Assembly: GCA_019429205.1 (NCBI GenBank)
Contig: JAHYIT010000004.1
Span: 1-64,000, forward strand
Length of the DNA stretch: 64,000 nucleotides
Direction of reading: 5' to 3'
From: Mariniphaga sp.
Lineage (GTDB): Bacteria > Bacteroidota > Bacteroidia > Bacteroidales > Prolixibacteraceae
Positions 28,034-35,006 of this stretch are shown here, in pieces. The notes under the pieces are model-generated. The model saw only the letters and a program-made list of their open reading frames with translations, was not told where the DNA came from and made no database searches. Position numbers and translations under genes: made by a program. Position 1 is the stretch's first letter. Each line of letters begins with the position of its first letter.

Positions 28034-28597
28034 ATGCAAGAAGAAGTAAATTTTATTATTGACCATTGTAAGGAAAAAATGTGGGATGCCATAAAACATC
28101 TCGAAAAAGAACTGATTCATATCAGGGCAGGGAAAGCTTCGCCTGCCATGATGGACGGTTTACAGGTTGAATATTACGGTTCACTTACTCCACTCAATCA
28201 GGTTTCCAACATTAGCACACCCGATGGCCGTACAATTGCCATTCAACCCTGGGAAAAAAATTTGATTCCTGTTATAGAAAAAGCTATATTAGCAGCGAAT
28301 TTAGGTTTTAATCCTGAAAATAACGGTGAAATAATCCGTATTAATATACCGGCATTAACCGAAGAAAGAAGGAAACAACTGGTGAAACAAGCCGGACAGG
28401 AGGGTGAAACAGCAAAAGTAAGCATCCGCGCAGCGAGAAAAGAAGCAAACGAAAGTTTAAAAAAATTACTCAAGGATGGTTTGTCGGAAGACGTTGAAAA
28501 AGACGCGGAAGTAGAAGTTCAAACGCTTACTGATGATTTTGGGAAAAAAGTTGATATTTTAGTGGAAGCTAAAGAAAAAGATATTATGACGATTTAA
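28034..28597 (+). CDS. frr: Ribosome recycling factor
   Basis: 187 residues, the normal size. MWDAIKHLEKELIHIRAGKASPAMMDGLQVEYYG forms the first long helix and hinge; INIPALTEERRKQLVKQA and VSIRAARKEANESLKKL lie in the three-helix bundle. RRF with EF-G splits the post-termination ribosome. A strong terminator at 28652-28679 ends the unit. Confidence 0.97.
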   Translation: MQEEVNFIIDHCKEKMWDAIKHLEKELIHIRAGKASPAMMDGLQVEYYGSLTPLNQVSNISTPDGRTIAIQPWEKNLIPVIEKAILAANLGFNPENNGEIIRINIPALTEERRKQLVKQAGQEGETAKVSIRAARKEANESLKKLLKDGLSEDVEKDAEVEVQTLTDDFGKKVDILVEAKEKDIMTI

Positions 28598-28651
28598 TTG
28601 TTTCTAGTTTTCTGTTTTCTGAACATTGTTTAATTGTTTTCATGGCTTTGA

Positions 28652-28679
28652 GGCAGCTTGTAGAAGCTGCCTTTTTTTT
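28652..28679 (+). terminator. Rho-independent terminator of frr
   Basis: GGCAGCTT (28652-28659) and AAGCTGCC (28664-28671) form a perfect 8-bp stem with a four-base loop, followed by a run of eight T. It ends the pyrH-frr transcript. Confidence 0.9.
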
Positions 28680-28749
28680 GTCTTTTTTCAACCTGAGACA
28701 ACAAAAAAAACCCACCCAAGGAGCAGGTTTCCGAACGAAAAAATAAATC

Positions 28750-29001
28750 CTATTTCTTCTTTTTCTTCATGGCAAGGTATCCCACAGCGGCAATTACAAT
28801 AACTACAACTACAATAATAATTACAGTAGTGCCAGAACCCGAACTTTGTGCCCCTTCGGCAAGCAGGTCCTGCTCCATATAAGAACTGTCCTGAACTCCC
28901 AGATTATCAATGTAAGTCCCTTCGTCCTGTGCTCTCAGCAAATAAGGGAAACTCAAAATACCGGCAACAATTGTTGCAATAAATCTTTTTAATGTTTTCA
29001 T
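28750..29001 (-). CDS. Small exported membrane protein of unknown function
   Basis: 83 residues. The N-terminus (KRFIATIVAGILSFPYLLRAQD) is a signal peptide with a likely cut after RAQ or nearby. A short acidic and Ser/Gly-rich middle (about residues 25-58) is followed by a C-terminal membrane segment of almost pure Ile/Val (TVIIIVVVVIVIAAVGYLAM) and a five-lysine cytoplasmic tail. So the protein has a small periplasmic loop and type I topology. I do not recognise the family. It sits 28 bases downstream of the membrane glycosyltransferase on the same strand and could be the last gene of that unit. Only its composition supports coding; the clear signal peptide makes it likely real. Confidence 0.6.
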   Translation of the reverse strand: MKTLKRFIATIVAGILSFPYLLRAQDEGTYIDNLGVQDSSYMEQDLLAEGAQSSGSGTTVIIIVVVVIVIAAVGYLAMKKKKK

Positions 29002-29029
29002 CTCTATTCAAAATTAAGGTTATACTTTT

Positions 29030-30982
29030 TCAATTCAACTTCTTTTTTACATCTTCGAGCAACTGTTCAGCAGGCAGATATCTCGGGTTAATTTCAAACA
29101 AATTATTTAAAACGGCAAGTGACTCCTCATATTTTTCAACGCGATAAAAATATGTTGCTTCTATTAAAAAGAAGGGTTCAAAATAAGGATGTATTTCTTT
29201 TCCTCTTTTTAAATATTCCTTAAAACCGGAAAAGTCACCGGTTGCCAGTTTGGCTTTTGCCAAATTTACAAACAACCAAACATTCTTAGGTTCTTGTTCA
29301 ATTGCAATTTCAAGCAACTGAATTCCTTCCTGCAAATTTCCGTTTTTTATTTCAGAAATTCCCCGAAAATCTGTTTTATCTGTTCGTTTTACCAGAACAG
29401 CAACCGGATTTCCATGGTGATAATAAGTTTTTAAAATTCCGGAAGGTGCCCAGTTCTTTTTATTAAGCAGAAAAGGATGCAGGTAATTCAAGCCAAAAAT
29501 TCCGTAATCCCAATCCTTTGAACTACGCTCCAAAAACCGGGTATATTCGTATTTGAAGTTGGAGTGATTTTCGAAATAATTCGACAAATTACAATTCATT
29601 GCTACTGCAATCTCCTTTCCGTTAGCCAACTCAAGTAAATCTTCAGCAGCATCTTTTATTGCATGAAAATAGTAATCGTATTCGTAATCACCCCAGGCAT
29701 TTTTGTTTCCACCAACCAATGAGTTAAAATACACATAATCAATTGGAAATGTAGTTGCCTGGTGTTTTAAAGGTAAAACAAGTAGCAGAAAAAAAAAGCC
29801 ATTTAGAGCATACGAAATGTTTCTGTTTTTAAGCTCTATCAATTTTATCAATCTGGAAATTCCAATTACTGAAAGTATTGCAGCCGGAGGCAAAATGAAC
29901 AACATTTGCCTGACTCCGCTATACAAATTGGAACCAATTGCAATCACATAAATGAAAGGAAAAATAAAGGCAAACAAAATAAGACCTTCACTCAATAATT
30001 GCTGTATTCTTTCTATTTTAGAAAAAATAGTTCTGAAAAAAAACCACAGAAAAATTACAAAGCCTGCCAGAATTACGACTGGAGTTGAAATGAGAATCCA
30101 TTTGGGCAAATAGTACCAGGGCAATTGGGTGCTCCACAAAAGTTTTCCTTCAAAAACCTGGCGAATGCTCACTTTGTAATGCTCCATTACTCCAAGGCTT
30201 TCCACCGGATGAACAAAAACATTTTGCAAGGCATAGGGCCAGAACAGCAATCCGGCAAAATAACCAATCAGCAGAATTACTGCCCCCTGGCCCAACAACC
30301 TTACAAAAACGGGTTTAGTTGAAACTATTTGTTTCAGGTAAAAAGGCTTCAAAACAAAATATATAATGATACTTAATCCGAAGTATGCAAAAAGAATAAA
30401 TCCGCCAGCCCTTACAGAAACGGTAAAAGCAATAGCCAGTCCAAGCAAAACGGTTGTTTTCCAGGTTGGCCGGGGAAGTTCTTTCAAAAACCGGATTACC
30501 AGGTACAAACCGGCCATGTAACCGGTTGCAAAAGGAATGTCTTTGAGATTTCCGAATGCCTGCCCGGCCAGTCGGGGCATAAATGCCAAAGCCATTAAAG
30601 TAAAAACTGCAACCAGCCAGGAACCGGAAATTCTTTGGGCAAGCAATCCCGAAAACAATATCAGCAACCAAAAAAAGACGGCACCGGTGAAATGTCTTGT
30701 CAGAAATTCATCTTCAATTTTGATAACCCGGTTAACAAGGGCGGTAAAATTATCCACCGACTGCCCGTAATATTTTAAATTAGTTTGAGGGGTATTAAGG
30801 CAACTTTTATCAGCGCCGAAAGTAAAATACCAGTTCACCACTTTTTTTGCATGGGGATAGTGCAATTGTTCGTCCACATTAACTGCTGCCCAGGGAGCCA
30901 GGAATGCCAAGACTATTGCCAATAAAAGCATCAGTGCCACAAAGGCATTTTTTGCATGTAATATGTGAACAGTACTATTCAT
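29030..30982 (-). CDS. GT39/PMT-like membrane glycosyltransferase with C-terminal TPR repeats
   Basis: The frame is open to 31048, but the ATG at 30982 (MNSTVHILHAKNAF) overlaps the upstream GT2 gene by only 8 bases and is preferred, giving 650 residues. The N-terminal membrane segment is followed by AAVNVDEQLHYPHAKKV, whose acidic pair right after TM1 is the typical active-site feature of GT-C enzymes. About eleven hydrophobic segments run to residue 430. The last 100 residues hold about two to three TPR-like units (NVWLFVNLAKAKLATGDF). GT-C enzymes transfer sugars from polyprenyl-phosphate carriers on the outer face of the inner membrane. The preceding GT2 enzyme would make the polyprenyl-phosphate sugar, so the pair looks functionally linked. 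Confidence 0.75.
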   Translation of the reverse strand: MNSTVHILHAKNAFVALMLLLAIVLAFLAPWAAVNVDEQLHYPHAKKVVNWYFTFGADKSCLNTPQTNLKYYGQSVDNFTALVNRVIKIEDEFLTRHFTGAVFFWLLILFSGLLAQRISGSWLVAVFTLMALAFMPRLAGQAFGNLKDIPFATGYMAGLYLVIRFLKELPRPTWKTTVLLGLAIAFTVSVRAGGFILFAYFGLSIIIYFVLKPFYLKQIVSTKPVFVRLLGQGAVILLIGYFAGLLFWPYALQNVFVHPVESLGVMEHYKVSIRQVFEGKLLWSTQLPWYYLPKWILISTPVVILAGFVIFLWFFFRTIFSKIERIQQLLSEGLILFAFIFPFIYVIAIGSNLYSGVRQMLFILPPAAILSVIGISRLIKLIELKNRNISYALNGFFFLLLVLPLKHQATTFPIDYVYFNSLVGGNKNAWGDYEYDYYFHAIKDAAEDLLELANGKEIAVAMNCNLSNYFENHSNFKYEYTRFLERSSKDWDYGIFGLNYLHPFLLNKKNWAPSGILKTYYHHGNPVAVLVKRTDKTDFRGISEIKNGNLQEGIQLLEIAIEQEPKNVWLFVNLAKAKLATGDFSGFKEYLKRGKEIHPYFEPFFLIEATYFYRVEKYEESLAVLNNLFEINPRYLPAEQLLEDVKKKLN

Positions 30983-31889
30983 AAATTTGCTGAACAAAAT
31001 AGAGTGGCCGGTTTTGAACCTCTTTAAAAATGCGGTAAACATACTCACCGATTAATCCCAAAAATGTGAGTTGTACCGAGCCAAAAAAGCTGATAGCCAA
31101 AAACATGGAGGACCAGCCAATAGGCGCCAGTCCCAAAACTTTGGAAGCAAAAGTGTAAACAATAGCTCCCAAAAAAATGAATACGCCAAGTAATCCAAGA
31201 TAAAGGCAAAATATAATGGGCCATTTCGAAAATGAATAGATAGCATCTGCGGCAAGTGAAAATAGCTTCCGCCGGCTCATTTTGGCCTCACCTTCAGTTC
31301 TGTTTGGCCGGTCGTACAAAATAAATTCGTGCTTGAAACCGATAAAATTACGAATACCAGGGAGATACCTGTTGCGCTCAGAAAACCTAAGCATGGCCTG
31401 GTGAGCCTTTTTATTCATAATACAAAAATTTCCAGTTTGCGCTACCTGCTGGCCTCCCGTAAGCCGGTCGAAAATGCGGTGAAAAATATTAATGTAAAGT
31501 CTTTTCGCGAACTTTTCATTACGAGCCTCGCGCACTGCCGAAACAATGTCAGCACCTGATGCTTTTATCTTTTCATAAAGAACAGGTACAAGGTCTGGCG
31601 GGTCCTGAAAATCGCCGTCCATAATGACCACATACTCACCTTTGGCATAATCGATACCAGCAGTCATGGCTGGTTGAAGCCCGTAATTTCTCGAAAGGGA
31701 AACAATTTTAAGCTGATGGTTTTTCTCGCGAAATTTCATCAGCTTTTTCAATGTGTTATCGGTACTACCATCGTCAACACAAACAACCTCAAACTCTTCC
31801 CCGGTTTTTTCCAAAGCTTCCCAGAGTTCAGAAAGCAACCGTTTTACCAACAATTCTTCGTTAAATAATGGAATGACGACCGAAATCAT
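30975..31889 (-). CDS. Family 2 glycosyltransferase, polyprenyl-phosphate sugar synthase type (GtrB/DPM1-like)
   Basis: 304 residues. The GT-A domain opens with MISVVIPLFNEE; VVCVDDGSTDNT and EYVVIMDGDFQDPPD carry the nucleotide- and metal-binding aspartates. Two membrane segments near residues 225-290 (IFCLYLGLLGVFIFLGAIVY and FLAISFFGSVQLTFLGLIGEYV) are as in GtrB. It transfers a sugar to undecaprenyl phosphate at the inner membrane. Its stop overlaps the start of the GT39-like gene by 8 bases (translational coupling). Confidence 0.88.
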   Translation of the reverse strand: MISVVIPLFNEELLVKRLLSELWEALEKTGEEFEVVCVDDGSTDNTLKKLMKFREKNHQLKIVSLSRNYGLQPAMTAGIDYAKGEYVVIMDGDFQDPPDLVPVLYEKIKASGADIVSAVREARNEKFAKRLYINIFHRIFDRLTGGQQVAQTGNFCIMNKKAHQAMLRFSERNRYLPGIRNFIGFKHEFILYDRPNRTEGEAKMSRRKLFSLAADAIYSFSKWPIIFCLYLGLLGVFIFLGAIVYTFASKVLGLAPIGWSSMFLAISFFGSVQLTFLGLIGEYVYRIFKEVQNRPLYFVQQIYE

Positions 31890-31899
31890 AACTAAAAAA

Positions 31900-33240
31900 T
31901 TAAGTTTTATGTTGAGTTCCGGGCAAAGGAACAGGAAATCCCATGTTCACAGGGCCCATTTCATATACCTCAGGTCCAAGCCTTTCGGTTGAGTTCATCA
32001 TATCTTCCCAGGTAACTTTCTGACCGGTGTAAGCAGCCGTTCTGGCCATAATTGCGGTGAGCGTGGAAACAGCAGTCCGTTCAGCTTCTACTACCGGTTT
32101 GTTGGTGCGAATAGCTGTTACCAAATCGATATGTTCCTGAACGTAAGGCGAAACTTCCACAATTCCGGTGGATTTACCATCTTTGTTTTTGGGATAATCA
32201 TATTGCCATTTTATGGTTCCATCAGAATTATAAATGGTATTTTTACAGTTTGTGTAGCCTTCGGTTCCCATCACCAATTCGCCCAGGGTATTGGCACACC
32301 CGTCAATCTGGCGCGACATACTGTGCGAAAAAACACCGTTCCCAAATTCAAAATCGATGCTGAAAAAATCATACTGATCGCCGGTAAGCCTGCGAACCCT
32401 GCTGCCAAATCCTATGGCACTTTCAGGATGTTTTCCCAAAAACCAATTCACAATATCTATATTGTGCACATGTGTATCGAGGATGTGATCGCCGCAAAGC
32501 CAGCAGAAGTTGTTCCAGTTCCGAAGCATATATTCCATATCGCTCCAACCTTCTTCGCGGGTACGGAACCAAACATGCGACTGCAACCACCAGGCTTTGG
32601 CTGATGTAATTTCACCAATGGCTCCTGAAGCTATCTGCCGGTATGTTTCCACATAATCGCGCTGGTGACGGCGTTGGGTGCCAGTGACAACAGACAATCC
32701 CATATTTTCAGCCTTTTTCGAAGTGGCGATTATTTGCCGTGCGCCCACCGGATCTACACAAACAGGTTTTTCCATAAAAACATGTTTTTTTGCCTGAATT
32801 GCTGCATCGAAATGCACCGGTCTGAAGTGTGGCGGTGTAGCTAAAATTACCACGTCCAAATCAACATCCAGCAATTCTTTGTAGGCATCGAAACCCCAAA
32901 AGCAGTTTCCTTTTGGCACTACAACTTTTTGTTTTTCAAGTTTGGAATGGCAGTCCCAAACCTTATCCTCAAAAACATCAGCCAGGGCAACCAGTTCCAG
33001 GTCGTTGCCGGCAGCCAGAAAATTGAGTGCAGCGCCGGTTCCACGATTTCCGCAGCCCACCAGTCCGGCGCGCAATTTTGCTCCATCGGGGGCTTTGTTT
33101 AAAAGTGGAGGAAAGGCGTAATCAACCGGTTTACTTTTATTGCTGCAGGAATTCAGGGCACTTATGCCAGCCAGTCCGGCGGCCCCAATAAGTGCTGACC
33201 TTTCCAGGAAATTCCTGCGAGAAAGTTGATTCTTTTCCAT
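31900..33240 (-). CDS. Exported Gfo/Idh/MocA-family oxidoreductase
   Basis: 446 residues. The N-terminus SRRNFLERSALIGAAGLAG is a twin-arginine signal, and LNSCSN right after could be a lipobox, so it is probably a folded, NAD(P)-carrying lipoprotein sent out through Tat. The Rossmann part opens LRAGLVGCGNRGTGAALNFL; EKPVCVDP is the EKP catalytic motif, and a C-terminal alpha/beta domain carries the substrate pocket. Family members oxidise or epimerise sugars and glycosides. It lies 7 bases downstream of the cytochrome-SUMF1 fusion and is surely co-transcribed with it. The substrate is unknown; a link to sugar oxidation with electrons passed to a cytochrome is inference from the neighbour. 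Confidence 0.85.
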   Translation of the reverse strand: MEKNQLSRRNFLERSALIGAAGLAGISALNSCSNKSKPVDYAFPPLLNKAPDGAKLRAGLVGCGNRGTGAALNFLAAGNDLELVALADVFEDKVWDCHSKLEKQKVVVPKGNCFWGFDAYKELLDVDLDVVILATPPHFRPVHFDAAIQAKKHVFMEKPVCVDPVGARQIIATSKKAENMGLSVVTGTQRRHQRDYVETYRQIASGAIGEITSAKAWWLQSHVWFRTREEGWSDMEYMLRNWNNFCWLCGDHILDTHVHNIDIVNWFLGKHPESAIGFGSRVRRLTGDQYDFFSIDFEFGNGVFSHSMSRQIDGCANTLGELVMGTEGYTNCKNTIYNSDGTIKWQYDYPKNKDGKSTGIVEVSPYVQEHIDLVTAIRTNKPVVEAERTAVSTLTAIMARTAAYTGQKVTWEDMMNSTERLGPEVYEMGPVNMGFPVPLPGTQHKT

Positions 33241-33246
33241 GGTATA

Positions 33247-34773
33247 TTATTTTTTGGTTGTTTCTGAATTTAATTCTTCCGGATCGTATTCGCAGATAAC
33301 CCTAAAGCCAACATGGTTGCAGTCGGAATACCACCAAATACTTTTTGGTATCTGCGGGTCAGTTTCCAACCACTCTTTGGTTCGGGTAAAATCGCGCCGT
33401 GCAACCCTCAAATCTTTAGCTGAATTTTTAAATGAACCTCCTCTTATCACATATTCAAGACCTTCTCTGGGGCCTCGGGGATTTTTTACCACTCCCTGCG
33501 GGTATTTTGCATAAACCTGAGGGTCGTAATAATCGAGACAAAACTCGGCCACATTGCCCAGCATGTTTTTCAGCCCAAAAGGATTGGGACTGACAAGCAT
33601 TGGGGGCTGTGTTCGGTACGGACTGTTTTCCTGATAAATTACATACGTATTAATTACCGCAGTGTCAGGACCAAATACCTTATTCCAAAGCCCGTCCCGT
33701 TCAAAATCTTTGGGTGAACCTTCAAAAAAGTATGGCCCGGCAGTACCGCCACGTGCAGCAAACTCCCATTCTGCTTCGGTTGGCAGCCGGTATTTTTTCC
33801 CGGTTACACTGCTTAGCCAGCGGCAATAAGTTTCTGCGGAATGATGAGTCATGGTAATGGCCGGGCGGGTTCCCATTCCCCAGCCCTGGTCGGGAGCTCC
33901 CCAGGGAGGTGTTGCACCCGAGATACCATCAACCTCTTCATCAACATCAGCATCAGCCTCTTTCCTGCCTTGCGAACTGGTTGCATTGAAAAAGGCCAGG
34001 TATTCATTCCAGGTAACCTCCACTTCAGCCATCCAGAAACTTTTTACCTCCACCTCGCGCACCGGTCCTTCATTTGCTCTGCGATAAGGTTCATCTGCAG
34101 GGCTTCCCATCTTAAACTGCCCGCCCTCAATGGCTTTCATGGCAAAGGAAACGGTTGTGCCCGGTATCTGCTCAACAAAATCTTCAAATGCAGTAACAGT
34201 GGCTGGTTCATTAAATAATTCGTCAGGTGAAACCACTGTTTGTTCCATGGTTAAGGTTGGCTCTCCACGGTAATGACCAACATTAAGGTGACATTTTACA
34301 CAGGAGTTATTTTCCGGAGCCCTCAGGTATTTTAAGTGTGATTCTGCTCCAATTGCGTCTAAAGTTGAAGGAAATAAATTGGTGTGGCACTTTTTACAAC
34401 CATCTTCATAAACGAAACGTTTTGATGCTTCAACCGTACGTTTGGCTTCCCAGTCTATTTCATCCATATCTTTTGTCACGAAAACATACAAATCGTGAAA
34501 TCCGTGGTAAGCTTTGCGGTAAAGGAAATAAGCACCTTGATCTTCGGGCGGAAGATGACAATCAACACATTTGGCCGATACACCGGTGCGGTTACTGTTA
34601 TGGGCCGAAAGTAAAAATGTGGCATCGGCATGAGGATGTACATGGCATGATGCACAAAATTCATCTGTTGAAGTATATTCAATGGTTTTTTTGGAAAGTG
34701 CCAAAAATAATATCGCGGACAAACCGCCCACAATAAAAATTAAATAATGCTTTCGACTAATTTTACCATGCAT
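33247..34773 (-). CDS. NapC/NrfH-like tetraheme cytochrome c fused to a SUMF1/FGE-type domain
   Basis: 508 residues. One N-terminal membrane anchor (LIFIVGGLSAILFLAL) is followed by four CxxCH heme motifs: CASCH, CVDCH, CKKCH and CVKCH, within about residues 38-165, as in NrfH/NapC quinol dehydrogenases. From about residue 205 the sequence becomes a formylglycine-generating-enzyme-like domain: FKMGSPADEPYRRANEGPVREV, YRLPTEAEWEFAARGG, NMLGNVAEFCLDYYDP and VIRGGSFKNSAKDLRVARRDF. In true FGE the RGGS motif is followed by the copper-binding Cys pair (C...YC). Here both cysteines are absent, so sulfatase-activating chemistry is unlikely. Another possible reading is a SUMF1 domain used for binding. 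It is first in a unit with the Tat oxidoreductase. Confidence 0.85.
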   Translation of the reverse strand: MHGKISRKHYLIFIVGGLSAILFLALSKKTIEYTSTDEFCASCHVHPHADATFLLSAHNSNRTGVSAKCVDCHLPPEDQGAYFLYRKAYHGFHDLYVFVTKDMDEIDWEAKRTVEASKRFVYEDGCKKCHTNLFPSTLDAIGAESHLKYLRAPENNSCVKCHLNVGHYRGEPTLTMEQTVVSPDELFNEPATVTAFEDFVEQIPGTTVSFAMKAIEGGQFKMGSPADEPYRRANEGPVREVEVKSFWMAEVEVTWNEYLAFFNATSSQGRKEADADVDEEVDGISGATPPWGAPDQGWGMGTRPAITMTHHSAETYCRWLSSVTGKKYRLPTEAEWEFAARGGTAGPYFFEGSPKDFERDGLWNKVFGPDTAVINTYVIYQENSPYRTQPPMLVSPNPFGLKNMLGNVAEFCLDYYDPQVYAKYPQGVVKNPRGPREGLEYVIRGGSFKNSAKDLRVARRDFTRTKEWLETDPQIPKSIWWYSDCNHVGFRVICEYDPEELNSETTKK

Positions 34774-35006
34774 TTTTACTGTATTTTCCTCAATAATACA
34801 ATTCCTCTATTATCTCATTATTAACTGTGGCAGTATTTATAGCTTACCAAATACTTAATTTATAATTAATTATTGAATTATGTAATTGAATTTCATTCTA
34901 TTAAAAAAATCATAAAAAAGAAAAAAATAAGGAAAACTTTCCTGGAAAAGATTATTTTTGAGCTTAAAATAATTCGGAATTAAGATTGAAGTTATATTAA
35001 TTTTTT
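34774..35006 (+). promoter_or_regulatory. Divergent intergenic region with palindrome and promoter box
   Basis: This 233-base, very AT-rich gap lies between the cytochrome fusion (minus) and the LamG regulator (plus). A perfect inverted repeat AGGAAA-AC-TTTCCT lies at 34930-34943, and TATTTTTG (TAnnTTTG) at 34953-34960, 46 bases before the ATG at 35007. The palindrome is placed like an operator. No coding sequence is seen. Confidence 0.35.

Noticed and set aside
28686-28730. Terminator for the minus-strand small membrane protein gene
   Set aside because: Minus strand has AAACC...GGTTT followed by T, but the stem is short with a large loop; too weak to list.
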